Positions 52,003 through 60,988 of a stretch of 64,000 bases of DNA are shown piece after piece. A program made the position numbers and the translations under genes. Position 1 is the first letter of the stretch. Every line of letters begins with the position of its first letter. The notes below the pieces were generated by a model. It did not search any database. It worked only from the letters and a program-made list of their open reading frames with translations, and was not told the DNA's origin. Source of the DNA: Aquincola agrisoli (GTDB lineage Bacteria; Pseudomonadota; Gammaproteobacteria; Burkholderiales; Burkholderiaceae_C); NCBI RefSeq assembly GCF_036621135.1, contig NZ_JAZIBG010000028.1, positions 248,001 to 312,000 of the forward strand. Reading direction: 5' to 3'.

Positions 52003-53753
52003 CACAGGTGCTCCCCGCGTTCGGCGGCCAGCGCCTGCACCGCCTGCACGAACACTTCGGCGCGGTGGGTGTAGTTGCGGAACATGTCGAGGCTGGCGCA
52101 GGCCGGGCTCAGCAGCACCGCGTCGCCCGGCTGCGCCTGCTCGAAGCACCACGCGGTCGCCGCCTCGAGCGTGTCGTGGCGCTGCATCGGCAGGGCCAGC
52201 GGCTCGGCGCCGCCCGCCAGCGCCGCGGCGATCGTGCCGGCATCGCGGCCGATGAGCGCGACCGCCCGCCCGTGGCGGGCCAGCGGCGCGGCCAGCGGCG
52301 TGAAGTCCTGGCCCTTGCCGTCGCCGCCCAGGATGGCCACCAGCCGGCCCGGCGCACGGTCGGCACCCAGGCCGAGCAGCGCCGCGACGGTCGCGCCGAC
52401 GTTGGTGCCCTTGCTGTCGTCGAAGGCCTCGACCTCGCCGATGCGGGCCACGAACGCAACCCGGTGCGGCTCGCCCTGGTATTCGCGCAGGCCGTGCAGC
52501 ATCGGCGCCAGCGGGCAGCCGGCCGCCGTGGCCAGCGCCAGCGCGGCGAGCGCGTTGGCGGCGTTGTGGCGGCCGCGCACGCGCAGCGCATCGGCCGGCA
52601 TCAGCCGCTGCAGGTGGATCTCGGGCGCCTCGCCCTTGCGGCGCTTCTCGGTGGGATCGGCCTCCAGCGCCCGCACCAGCCAGGCGATGCCGTTCTCGGT
52701 CACGAGCCCGAAGTCGCCCGGCGCTCGGGGGGCCTCCAGGCCGAAGCGCACGACCTTGCGTTCGATCACGCGCGCGGGCCGGCCCTTCGCCACCTTCACG
52801 CTGCGCGGCGCCGGCACCAGCGCCTCGACCGCCGGGTCGTCGCGGTTGACGACCAGCGTCGCGTGCTCGCCCCAGATGCGGGCCTTGGCCTCGCCGTAGG
52901 CCTTCATGTGGCCGTGCCAGTCGAGGTGGTCCTGCGTGAGGTTGAGGATCGCCGCCGCGGTCGGCTCGAAGCCGCGCACGCCGTCGAGCTGGAAGCTCGA
53001 CAACTCCAGCACCCAGACCTCGGGCAGCACCTCGAACACCGGCGCCGCCGGCGGCGGGGGCGCGAGCTGCAGCGGCGCGTCGTCGGGCAGCGCGGCCGGT
53101 TCGGAGTCGGGCTCGGCAGCCGCATCGGCCGCCGTGTCGGCGTCGAGCGGCCCGGACACGGGCTCCGCCTCCGGCGCCGCACCGGCGTCGGACGCTGCGT
53201 CCTGCGCCCCCTCCTGCGCCGCGGCGGCGGGCGCCGGCTCCTGCGCCAGCAGCGAGGCCAGCGTGTCGAGCATCGTCGGGCCGATGTTGCCGGCCACCGC
53301 CACGCGCCGGTCGCAGCGCTCGACGAGCAGCGCCGTCATCGCGGTCGTGGTCGTCTTGCCGTTGGTGCCGGTGATCGCCAGCACCTGCGGCGCGTAGCCG
53401 CGCGTGGCCTTCAGCTCGGCGAGCGCGCGCGCGAACAGGTCGAGCTCGCCCTGCACCGCGATGCCGGCCTCGCGGGCTTCGGCCAGCAGCGGCGCCACGC
53501 GCTCGTCGAGCGGCGACAGCCCGGGGCTCTTCAGCACCAGGTCCACGCCCTCGAGCGCGGCGGCGGGCACGAGCGCCCCGCCGTCGATGCGCACCTGCGG
53601 CCATTCCGCCCGCAGCACGGCCGCACCGGGCGGCTGCTCGCGCGAGTCCCACACGCGCACCTGCGCGCCGTGCTGCGCGCACCAGCGCGCCATGGCCAGC
53701 CCGGATTCGCCGAGGCCGAGCACGAGGACGCAGCGGTCTTGGAGGTGGTCCAT
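52002..53753 (-). CDS. murD: UDP-N-acetylmuramoyl-L-alanine--D-glutamate ligase with a large insertion
   Basis: About 583 residues, well above the usual 440-500. VLVLGLGESGLAMARW (N-terminal), ATP loop GTNGKTTTT (129-137), VLELSSFQLDG, NLTQDHLDWHGHM, DDSKGTNVGAT and LLSPACASLDMFRNYTHRAE are all present. Between the GNIGPTMLDTLASLL and VWVLELSSFQ blocks, residues about 171-242 form an Ala/Pro/Glu/Asp-rich low-complexity insertion. ATG 53753 preferred to GTG 53762 because GAGG lies 11 bp upstream. Confidence 0.94.
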   Translation of the reverse strand: MDHLQDRCVLVLGLGESGLAMARWCAQHGAQVRVWDSREQPPGAAVLRAEWPQVRIDGGALVPAAALEGVDLVLKSPGLSPLDERVAPLLAEAREAGIAVQGELDLFARALAELKATRGYAPQVLAITGTNGKTTTTAMTALLVERCDRRVAVAGNIGPTMLDTLASLLAQEPAPAAAAQEGAQDAASDAGAAPEAEPVSGPLDADTAADAAAEPDSEPAALPDDAPLQLAPPPPAAPVFEVLPEVWVLELSSFQLDGVRGFEPTAAAILNLTQDHLDWHGHMKAYGEAKARIWGEHATLVVNRDDPAVEALVPAPRSVKVAKGRPARVIERKVVRFGLEAPRAPGDFGLVTENGIAWLVRALEADPTEKRRKGEAPEIHLQRLMPADALRVRGRHNAANALAALALATAAGCPLAPMLHGLREYQGEPHRVAFVARIGEVEAFDDSKGTNVGATVAALLGLGADRAPGRLVAILGGDGKGQDFTPLAAPLARHGRAVALIGRDAGTIAAALAGGAEPLALPMQRHDTLEAATAWCFEQAQPGDAVLLSPACASLDMFRNYTHRAEVFVQAVQALAAERGEHL

Positions 53754-53766
53754 CGTCGTCACCGCC

Positions 53767-54948
53767 TCAACGCAGCTTCAGGCTGGCCAGCCCGATCAGG
53801 CACAGCAGCATCGTGATGATCCAGAAGCGCACGACGACCTGCGTCTCGCGCCAGCCGCTCTTCTCGAAGTGGTGGTGCAGCGGCGCCATCTTCAGGATGC
53901 GCCGGCCCTCGCCGTAGCGCTTCTTCGTGTACTTGAAGTACGCCACCTGCGCCATCACCGAGAGGGCCTCGGCGACGAACACGCCGCCCATCACCGCGAG
54001 CACGATCTCCTGCCGCGTAATGACCGCGATGGTGCCGAGCGCGCCGCCCAGCGCCAGCGCGCCGACGTCGCCCATGAAGACCTGCGCGGGGTGCGTGTTG
54101 AACCACAGGAAGGCCAGGCCCGCGCCGGCCATCGCGGCGCAGAAGATCATCAGCTCGCCCGAGCCCGGGATGTAGGGGAACAGCAGGTACTTGGAATACA
54201 CCGAGCTGCCGACGACGTACGAGAACACGCCCAGGGCCGAGCCCACCAGCACCACCGGCATGATGGCCAGGCCGTCCAGCCCGTCGGTGAGGTTGACGGC
54301 GTTGCTGCTGCCCACGATGACGAGGTAGGTGAGGATGATGAAGCCCCACACGCCGAGCGGGTAGCTCACCGTCTTGAAGAACGGCACCATCAGGTCGGCG
54401 CTCGGCGGCAGCTCGTTCGAGAAGCCGCTGCTCACCCATTGCAGGAAGAGTTCGAGCACGCGCAGGTTGGAGGTCTCGGAGACGCTGAACGCCAGGTACA
54501 CCGCCGCGACGAGGCCGATCACCGACTGCCAGAAGTACTTCTCGCGCGAGGGCATGCCCTCGGGGTTCTTCTGCACGACCTTGCGCCAGTCGTCGGCCCA
54601 GCCGATCGCACCGAAGCCGAAGGTCACCAGCATCACGATCCAGACGAAGCGGTTGCCCCAGTCGAACCACAGCAGCGTCGACACGCCGATGCCGATGAGG
54701 ATCAGCACGCCGCCCATCGTGGGCGTGCCGCTCTTGGCGAGGTGGGTCTGCACGCCGTACTCGCGGATCGGCTGGCCGATCTTCAGCGCGGTGAGGCGGC
54801 GGATGACCCAGGGCCCGAAGGCCAGGCCGATCAGCAGCGAGGTCATCGCCGCGAGCACCGCACGGAAGGTGAGGTACTGGAAGACGCGCAGGAACCCCAG
54901 GTCCTCCGGGTAGAGCGTCTGCAGCCACTGGGCCAGGCTAAGCAGCAT
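53767..54948 (-). CDS. mraY: Phospho-MurNAc-pentapeptide translocase
   Basis: 393 residues with about ten TM helices. It transfers phospho-MurNAc-pentapeptide to undecaprenyl phosphate, giving lipid I. TPTMGGVLILIGIGVSTLLW, NAVNLTDGLDGLAIMP (catalytic Asp), VFMGDVGALALGG and KMAPLHHHFEKSGWRE are intact. Slightly longer than E. coli MraY because of a loop near residues 170-200, common in betaproteobacteria. Overlaps the murF end by 11 bp. Confidence 0.97.
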   Translation of the reverse strand: MLLSLAQWLQTLYPEDLGFLRVFQYLTFRAVLAAMTSLLIGLAFGPWVIRRLTALKIGQPIREYGVQTHLAKSGTPTMGGVLILIGIGVSTLLWFDWGNRFVWIVMLVTFGFGAIGWADDWRKVVQKNPEGMPSREKYFWQSVIGLVAAVYLAFSVSETSNLRVLELFLQWVSSGFSNELPPSADLMVPFFKTVSYPLGVWGFIILTYLVIVGSSNAVNLTDGLDGLAIMPVVLVGSALGVFSYVVGSSVYSKYLLFPYIPGSGELMIFCAAMAGAGLAFLWFNTHPAQVFMGDVGALALGGALGTIAVITRQEIVLAVMGGVFVAEALSVMAQVAYFKYTKKRYGEGRRILKMAPLHHHFEKSGWRETQVVVRFWIITMLLCLIGLASLKLR

Positions 54949-56326
54949 CGCGACCCCCTGCCAGCAGTGCGGCGACGACCCGCTCCATGCGCATGAAGCG
55001 CGAGCCCTTGACGACGATGGACGCGGCCGCGGGCAGTTCGCCCAGCGCCGCGATGAGTTCGTCGACGGTGGCGAAATGGCGCGACTGCCCATGCGCCCGC
55101 GCCGCGTCGGCACTGGCCGCGCCGGCCGCCCACAGCCAGTCGATGCCCTGCGCCTGCGCGTGGGCGCCGACCTCGGCATGGAACTCGGCGCCGCGTTCGC
55201 CGACCTCGCCCATGTCGCCGATCAGCAGCGCACGCGGGCCGGGCAAGGCGGCGAGCACGTCGACGGCGGCGCGCATCGAGTCGGGGTTGGCGTTGTAGGT
55301 GTCGTCGATCAGCGTGACGGGGCGCCCCTGGATCTGCACCGGCCTGACCATCGAGCGGCCCTTGACCGGCTGGAAGGCCTGCAGCCCCTGCACGATCGCG
55401 GCGAGCGGCGCGCCCGCGGCCAGCGCGCACGCCGCCGCGGCGAGCGCGTTCTTCACGTTGTGCTCGCCGGCCACGTGCAGCGCCAGCGAGGCCGGGCCCG
55501 CCGGCGTGTGCAGCGTCACCGCCCAATGCGGGGCCTCGCCGGCGAGCCACAGGGCCTCGCAGGTCACGTCGGCCGTGCCCCGGCGCGCAAAGGTGATCTG
55601 CGGCCGCGGGCCGGCCAGTTCGTGCCAGACGGGCGCGTGCGCGTCGTCGGCGGGGTACACGGCCACGCCGGTCGGGCCGAGCGCCTCGATGACGCTGCCG
55701 TTCTCGCGCGCCACCGCCTCCACCGTCGCCATGAATTCCAGGTGCTCGCGCTGCGCGTTGTTGACCAGCGCCACCGTCGGCGCCGCAATGCGCGCGAGCA
55801 GCGCGATCTCGCCGGGGTGGTTCATGCCCAGTTCGACCACGGCGGCGCGGTGCCAGCGCTGCGCATCCTGGCGCAGGCGCAGCAGCGTCAGCGGCACGCC
55901 GATGTGGTTGTTGTAGTTGCCCTCGGTGGCCAGGGCATCGTCGCCCAGCCAGGCCCTCAGGATGGCCGCCACCATCTGCGTGACGGTGGTCTTGCCGTTG
56001 CTGCCGGTCACCGCGATGAGCGGCAGGTCGCAGCGGCGGCGCCACGCGGCGGCGAGGAATTCCAGCGCGCGCTGCGTGTCGGGCACCTGCAGGCCGGGCA
56101 GGCCGGCGGCCGCGAGGCCGTGCTCGGCCAGCGCCGCGGCCGCGCCGGCGGCGCGCGCCTGGGGCAGGAAGTCGTGCGCGTCGAACCGCTCGCCGCGCAG
56201 CGCGACGAACAGGTCGCCGGGCTGCAGGGTGCGCGTGTCGCTGTGCACCCGCAGCAGGGGCGTGGCGCCGTCGCCCACCAGCGTGGCGTCGGGCAGCAGG
56301 GCGGCCGCTTCGGCGAGCGTCATCAT
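54938..56326 (-). CDS. murF: UDP-MurNAc-tripeptide--D-Ala-D-Ala ligase
   Basis: 462 residues. HSDTRTLQPGDLFVALRGER (N-terminal), ATP loop TGSNGKTTVTQM, EGNYNNHIGVPLTLL, ELGMNHPGEIALLARI and IDDTYNANPDSMRAAVDVLA are the MurF signatures. Start of the tandem ATGATG overlaps the murE stop (ATGA). Confidence 0.97.
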   Translation of the reverse strand: MMTLAEAAALLPDATLVGDGATPLLRVHSDTRTLQPGDLFVALRGERFDAHDFLPQARAAGAAAALAEHGLAAAGLPGLQVPDTQRALEFLAAAWRRRCDLPLIAVTGSNGKTTVTQMVAAILRAWLGDDALATEGNYNNHIGVPLTLLRLRQDAQRWHRAAVVELGMNHPGEIALLARIAAPTVALVNNAQREHLEFMATVEAVARENGSVIEALGPTGVAVYPADDAHAPVWHELAGPRPQITFARRGTADVTCEALWLAGEAPHWAVTLHTPAGPASLALHVAGEHNVKNALAAAACALAAGAPLAAIVQGLQAFQPVKGRSMVRPVQIQGRPVTLIDDTYNANPDSMRAAVDVLAALPGPRALLIGDMGEVGERGAEFHAEVGAHAQAQGIDWLWAAGAASADAARAHGQSRHFATVDELIAALGELPAAASIVVKGSRFMRMERVVAALLAGGRDAA

Positions 56327-57915
56327 GGCTGGGCTCCCGCGGCGGCGCGCACCTGCAGCACGGCCAGCGATTCGACGGCGTCGGAGAACGGGTGCTTGAC
56401 GCCCTGGATCTCCTGGGTGTCCTCGTGGCCCTTGCCGGCCAGCAGGATCACGTCGGCGGCATCGGCCGAGGCCACGGCTTCGGCGATGGCCGTGCGGCGG
56501 TCGGCGATGACCGCCGCGTCGCGGTGGCCGCGCTCGATGCCGGCGGCGATCTGCGCGAGGATGGCCTCGGGCGCTTCGCCGCGCGGGTTGTCGCTGGTCA
56601 GCAGCACGCGGTCGGCCAGGCGGGCGGCCACGGCCCCCATCAGCGGGCGCTTGGTGGCGTCGCGGTTGCCGCCGCAACCGAACACGCACCACAGCCGGCC
56701 GCCGCGCGCCTGCGCCAGCGGGCGCAGCGCGAGCAGCGCCTTCTCCAGCGCGTCGGGCGTGTGGGCGTAGTCGACCACCACCTCCGGCAGCAGGACAGGG
56801 CGAGCCGGAGCGCCGGGCCGCCCCAAGCCCGGCTCGACCCCCGCGGGGGGTCGGCTGCCGTACTCGGCAGCCGGGGGGCCGACATGCACACGCTGCATGC
56901 GCCCGGGCACGGGGGTGAGGAACGGCACCACGCTGGCCGCGTCGCTCAGCGAGATGCCCAGCGCGCGCAGGCCGCCGATCACCACCAGCAGGTTGTAGGC
57001 ATTGAAATCACCGATCAGCGTGCTGCGCACCGTGACGCGGCGTTCGCCTTCCAGCACCTCGAACGCCAGGCCGCCGTCCGCATAGACCAGGTTCTGCGCG
57101 CGCAGCCGGGCGGACTGGTGCAGCGACACCGTCCAGCGTTCGGCCGCGATCGGGTCGCGCGCCAGCGCAGCGCCCTGCGGGTCGTCGATATTGATCACCG
57201 CGGCCTTCAGGCCCGGCCAGTCGAACAGCGCGCGCTTGGCGGCCCAGTAGGCCTCCATCGAGCCGTGGTAGTCGAGGTGGTCCTGGGTGAAGTTGGTGAA
57301 CAGCGCGACGCGGATGCGCAGGCCGTCGAGCCGGTGCTCGGCGATGCCGATCGACGAGGCCTCGATCGCGCAGGCATGCACGCCGCCCGCGTGGAAGTCG
57401 CGCAGCGCGCGGTGCAGCGTGACCGGGTCGGGCGTCGTGAGGCCGGTGAACGCGACCACACCCTGCGGCGCCTGCTGCGACGGCGGCTCGCCGATGCCCA
57501 GCGTGCCGACCAGGCCGCAGCGCCGCCCCAGCATCGCCAGCGCCTGCGCCGTCCACCAGGCGGTGGAGGTCTTGCCGTTGGTGCCGGTGGTGGCCACCAC
57601 GTCCATCGACGCGCTGGGGCGGTCGAAGAAGGCGTCGGCGATGGGGCCGGCGGCGGCCTTCAGGTTCGGCAGCGACGCGATGCGCTCGTGGTCGAACGCG
57701 AAGGCCTCGACGCCCTCGTGCTCGACCAGGCAGGCCGCGGCGCCGGCCACCAGCGACGCCCGCGCGAACTGGCGGCCGTCGGTGGCGTAGCCGGGCCAGG
57801 CGATGAAGCCATCGCCCGGCTGCACCTGGCGGCTGTCGCTGCGCAGGGTGCCGGTCACCGACTCGCGCAGCCAGCGGGCTGCGACGTCGGGGGTCTTGAG
57901 GCGGGTCAGGGACAC
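56323..57915 (-). CDS. murE: UDP-MurNAc-L-Ala-D-Glu--meso-DAP ligase with an in-frame repeat insertion
   Basis: 530 residues with a GTG start abutting the ftsI TAA. SDSRQVQPGDGFIAWPGYAT, ATP loop TTGTNGKTSTAWW, EASSIGIAEHRLDG, FTQDHLDYHGSMEAYWAAK and the meso-DAP-recognition DNPRGEAPEAI are all present. Residues about 346-376, just before VVVDYAHTPDALEKALLALR, are a Gly/Pro/Arg/Ala-rich insertion encoded by a palindromic repeat (56797-56880). The catalytic parts are intact, so the enzyme is probably active; the gene is essential. Confidence 0.96.
   Translation of the reverse strand: MSLTRLKTPDVAARWLRESVTGTLRSDSRQVQPGDGFIAWPGYATDGRQFARASLVAGAAACLVEHEGVEAFAFDHERIASLPNLKAAAGPIADAFFDRPSASMDVVATTGTNGKTSTAWWTAQALAMLGRRCGLVGTLGIGEPPSQQAPQGVVAFTGLTTPDPVTLHRALRDFHAGGVHACAIEASSIGIAEHRLDGLRIRVALFTNFTQDHLDYHGSMEAYWAAKRALFDWPGLKAAVINIDDPQGAALARDPIAAERWTVSLHQSARLRAQNLVYADGGLAFEVLEGERRVTVRSTLIGDFNAYNLLVVIGGLRALGISLSDAASVVPFLTPVPGRMQRVHVGPPAAEYGSRPPAGVEPGLGRPGAPARPVLLPEVVVDYAHTPDALEKALLALRPLAQARGGRLWCVFGCGGNRDATKRPLMGAVAARLADRVLLTSDNPRGEAPEAILAQIAAGIERGHRDAAVIADRRTAIAEAVASADAADVILLAGKGHEDTQEIQGVKHPFSDAVESLAVLQVRAAAGAQP
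56793..56883. repeat. Palindromic element inside the murE coding sequence
   Basis: Contains CGACCCCC/GGGGGTCG (56835-56853) and a perfect 9-bp hairpin CGGCTGCCG-TACT-CGGCAGCCG (56852-56873) followed by GGGGGG. On the minus strand it shares GGCTTGGG and CGGCCCGGCGCTC with the element between murG and murC. It adds about 28-31 codons without a frameshift or stop. Confidence 0.7.
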
Positions 57916-59736
57916 TTAGAAACTTTCAGGGGCGGCCGGGATGTCACGGGTGACGATCTGCGGCCGCACGTCGATGTCGGGGGGCACGTTCATCATCCGC
58001 AGCGTGTTCTGCACCACCTGGCTGAACACGGGCGCCGCGACGAGCCCACCGAAATATTGGCCGTTGCTGGGTTCGTCCACCATCACCGCGACGACGATGC
58101 GGGGATTGCTGATCGGCGCGATGCCGACGAACCAGGCACGGTACTTGTTGGAATACGACTTGCCCTCGACCTTGTGCGCGGTGCCGGTCTTGCCGCCCAC
58201 CGAGTAGCCCACCGCCTGTGCCTGCGGCGCGGTGCCGCCGGGCAGGGTGACGGTGTGCAGCATGTGGCGCATGGTGCGGGCGACCTCCGGCTTGAACACC
58301 TGCATGCCGACGGCCGGGTGGTCCTGCTTGAGCATCGAGATCGGGATCACGTCGCCGTCGCGGGCGAAGACGGTGTACGCCCGCGCGAGCTGGAACAGCG
58401 AGGCCGACAACCCGTAGCCGTAGCTCATCGTCGCCTGCTCGATCGGGCGCCAGGTCTTCCAGGGGCGCAGCCGGCCGGTGACGGCGCCGGGGAACTGCAG
58501 CTGCGGCTTCTGGCCGAGGCCCACGGCGGAGAAGACGTCCCACATCTCCTTGCGGTCCATCTGCATCGCCATCTTGACGGTGCCGACGTTGCTCGACTTC
58601 TGGATGACCTCGCTCACCGTCAGCACGCCGTATGCATGCGAGTCGCTGATGGTGCTGCCGGTGATGGTCATGCGCCCCGGCGCGGTCTGGATCGGCGTGT
58701 CGGGACGGACGCGGCCGCTCTCGAGCGCCCAGGCGACGATCAGCGGCTTCATCACCGAACCGGGCTCGAAGGTGTCGGTCAGTGCGCGGTTGCGCAGCTG
58801 CGCGCCGGTGAGCTTGCGGCGGTCGCCGGGATCGAAGCTCGGGTAGTTGGCGAGTGCCAGCACCTCGCCGGTCTGCGCATCGAGCACGACGACGCTGCCT
58901 GCCTTGGCCTTGTGCTCGGCCACGGCATCGCGCACGCGCTGGTAGGCGAAGAACTGGACCTTGGAATCGACGGACAGCTGGATGTCCTGCCCGTTGGCGG
59001 CGTCCACCTGCTCGCCCATGTCCTCGACCACGCGGCCCAGGCGGTCCTTGACGACCTCGCGCGAGCCGTTGCGCCCGCGCAGCGCGTCCTCGAACGCCAG
59101 CTCGATGCCTTCCTGGCCCTTGTCCTCGAGGTTGGTGAAGCCCACCAGGTGGGCCGCCGCTTCGCCCTCGGGGTACTTGCGGCGGTACTCGTTGACCTCG
59201 TAGACACCTTCCACCTTCAGCGCGCGGATCTTCTGCCACAGCGCGTCGTCGACCTGGCGCTTGAGCCACGCGAAGCGGCTGCCGTCGTCGAGCTTCTTGT
59301 CCAGCTCGGCGACGGGCATCTCCAGCAGCCGCGCCAGCTCCCGCCGCTGCTCGCGCGTGGCCTTCACGTCGCGCGGGATGGCCCAGATCGACGGCACGGA
59401 GACGCTGGTGGCCAGCAGCAGGCCGTTGCGGTCGAGGATGCGGCCGCGGCTGGCACGCAGCTCCAGCGTGTGCGCGTAGCGCTTCTCGCCCTGCGCGAGG
59501 TAGAAATCGGTGCCGATGGCCTGGATGTAGACGGCGCGCCCGACCAGCAGGCAAAAGCCCAGCCCCACCAGCGCCACCAGGAACTTGCTGCGGCCCGGCG
59601 GCGTCTTGGCCGCCAGCAGCGGGCTCGACGAGTACGACAGGCTGCGCACGTTGGCCGCGGTGCGGCGCCGGCCGCCGCCCTGCGCCTTCTGCGGCTGGCG
59701 GGCATCGCCGCCCTGCTTGTTGCGGAAAAGGCCCAT
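57916..59736 (-). CDS. ftsI: Penicillin-binding protein 3, septal transpeptidase
   Basis: 606 residues. Basic cytoplasmic N-terminus, one TM (KFLVALVGLGFCLLVGRAVY), pedestal domain (RGRILDRNGLLLATS), and transpeptidase with Ser327 in EPGSVMKP, KSSNVGTVK (SxN) and GGKTGTAHKVEG (KTG). Works with FtsW. The ATG overlaps the ftsL stop by one base (TGATG). Confidence 0.97.
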   Translation of the reverse strand: MGLFRNKQGGDARQPQKAQGGGRRRTAANVRSLSYSSSPLLAAKTPPGRSKFLVALVGLGFCLLVGRAVYIQAIGTDFYLAQGEKRYAHTLELRASRGRILDRNGLLLATSVSVPSIWAIPRDVKATREQRRELARLLEMPVAELDKKLDDGSRFAWLKRQVDDALWQKIRALKVEGVYEVNEYRRKYPEGEAAAHLVGFTNLEDKGQEGIELAFEDALRGRNGSREVVKDRLGRVVEDMGEQVDAANGQDIQLSVDSKVQFFAYQRVRDAVAEHKAKAGSVVVLDAQTGEVLALANYPSFDPGDRRKLTGAQLRNRALTDTFEPGSVMKPLIVAWALESGRVRPDTPIQTAPGRMTITGSTISDSHAYGVLTVSEVIQKSSNVGTVKMAMQMDRKEMWDVFSAVGLGQKPQLQFPGAVTGRLRPWKTWRPIEQATMSYGYGLSASLFQLARAYTVFARDGDVIPISMLKQDHPAVGMQVFKPEVARTMRHMLHTVTLPGGTAPQAQAVGYSVGGKTGTAHKVEGKSYSNKYRAWFVGIAPISNPRIVVAVMVDEPSNGQYFGGLVAAPVFSQVVQNTLRMMNVPPDIDVRPQIVTRDIPAAPESF

Positions 59737-60035
59737 CAGCGCCCCTCCCCGGCCGCGGCGGGCGCGGACGCGCCCGGATCACCGACGTACTGCGTGACGG
59801 CGGGCGTGGCGGTGCGCATAGACAGCCGGTCGCGCGCGACCTTCTCGACGCGCAGGTGCGTCGCCTGCGCCTGGCGCTCGGCCTCCAGGCGCTTGAAGTC
59901 GACCTCCAGCCGGGCATGCACGTTCTTCGCACGCTCGACCTCGGCGAACAGCCGCCGCGTGTCGTAGGTGGTCTTCACCAGGTAGAGGCAGCTCGCCAGC
60001 AGCGCCGCCAGCAGCAGCAGGTTGAGCCGGGTCAT
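59736..60035 (-). CDS. ftsL: Cell division protein FtsL
   Basis: 99 residues: TM at about 4-21 (LNLLLLAALLASCLYLVKTT) followed by a leucine-zipper-like coiled coil (YDTRRLFAEVERAKNVHARL onward), the usual bitopic architecture. Sequence varies between species, but position between rsmH and ftsI is decisive. ATGA overlap with rsmH. Confidence 0.92.
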   Translation of the reverse strand: MTRLNLLLLAALLASCLYLVKTTYDTRRLFAEVERAKNVHARLEVDFKRLEAERQAQATHLRVEKVARDRLSMRTATPAVTQYVGDPGASAPAAAGEGR

Positions 60036-60988
60036 GCGGGCTGCTCCCCGGCCGGCTTGCGCTCGGCCACCCGCAGGATCGCGGAGCGCGAGCGCGGGTT
60101 GGCCTCCACCTCGGCCTGCGAGGGGCGGATGCGCCCGAGCGACACCAGCCGCGTCGGCCTGGGCTCGGCGAAGGGCGCGCGGCGGTCGTACTCGGCCTTG
60201 CTCTCGCGGGCGATGAAGGTCTTGACGATGCGGTCTTCCAGCGAATGGAAGCTGATCACCGCCAGGTGCCCGCCGGGGGCGAGCAGGTCGACCGTGTCGC
60301 TCAGGGTCTGCTCGAGCTCTTCAAGCTCGGCGTTGACGAAAATCCGAAGAGCTTGAAATGTGCGCGTTGCAGGGTTCTGGCCCGGCTCGCGGGTCTTGAC
60401 CGCACGAGCCACGACCTCGGAAAGCTCGCCTGTGGTTCGAACAGGATTCCCGCTTTCGCGCCGAGCAACAAGCGCCTTTGCAATCGGCAGAGCAAACCGT
60501 TCTTCCCCATAGTCTTTCACCACCTGTGCAATCTGGCGCTGGTCGGCGCGGGCCAGGAAATCCGCAGCGCTCTCGCCCCGGGTGGGGTCCATGCGCATGT
60601 CCAGCGGGCCGTCGAAGCGGAAGCTGAAGCCGCGCTGCGGGTCGTCGATCTGCGGCGAGGAGACGCCCAGGTCGAGCAGGATGCCGTCGACCTGGGACAC
60701 GCCGGCCTCGGCCAGCCGCTCCCGCATGTCGCGGAAACTGGCGTGGAAGATGGCGAAACGCGGGTCTGAAACCCGCGTCGCTGACTCTGAAGTAGCGGCG
60801 GCGATGGCGGCTGGATCCTTGTCGAAGGCGATCAGCCGGCCGTGCGGGGACAGCCGCTGCAGCAGCGCCCGGGAATGCCCGCCGCGCCCGAAGGTGCCGT
60901 CGACGTACACCCCGTCGGCCCGGGTGAACCAGCCGTCCACGGCTTCTTCCAGCATCACGCTGACGTGCGAGAGCGCGGGCACCTGCAT
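60032..60988 (-). CDS. rsmH: 16S rRNA (cytosine1402-N4)-methyltransferase
   Basis: 318 residues; methylates C1402 in the decoding centre. HVSVMLEEAVDGWFTRADGV, SAM motif VDGTFGRGGHSRALL, LDLGVSSPQIDDPQRGFSFR and HSLEDRIVKTFI are intact. About 200 bp in the middle-to-end of the gene (60330-60540) are clearly lower in GC than the rest. A short hairpin (60758-60778) encodes an apparent small insertion SESATRVSD. Start overlaps mraZ stop by one base. Confidence 0.96.
   Translation of the reverse strand: MQVPALSHVSVMLEEAVDGWFTRADGVYVDGTFGRGGHSRALLQRLSPHGRLIAFDKDPAAIAAATSESATRVSDPRFAIFHASFRDMRERLAEAGVSQVDGILLDLGVSSPQIDDPQRGFSFRFDGPLDMRMDPTRGESAADFLARADQRQIAQVVKDYGEERFALPIAKALVARRESGNPVRTTGELSEVVARAVKTREPGQNPATRTFQALRIFVNAELEELEQTLSDTVDLLAPGGHLAVISFHSLEDRIVKTFIARESKAEYDRRAPFAEPRPTRLVSLGRIRPSQAEVEANPRSRSAILRVAERKPAGEQPA
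60758..60778. repeat. Hairpin ACGCGGGT / ACCCGCGT inside rsmH
   Basis: Perfect 8-bp inverted repeat with a CTGAA loop in the coding sequence. It encodes part of TSESATRVSDPRF, where family members usually read straight through to DPRF. Confidence 0.5.

Noticed and set aside
50713..53682. A single 989-codon frame that might be a MurD-FtsW fusion
   Set aside because: Only the ftsW part is in the real frame; upstream is an out-of-frame reading of murD. The two genes have separate TGATG stop/start.
56392..59967. A 1191-codon plus-strand open frame
   Set aside because: Antisense to murE and ftsI; product is His/Arg/Gly/Ala-rich with no motif. Third-position GC bias keeps the opposite frame free of stops.
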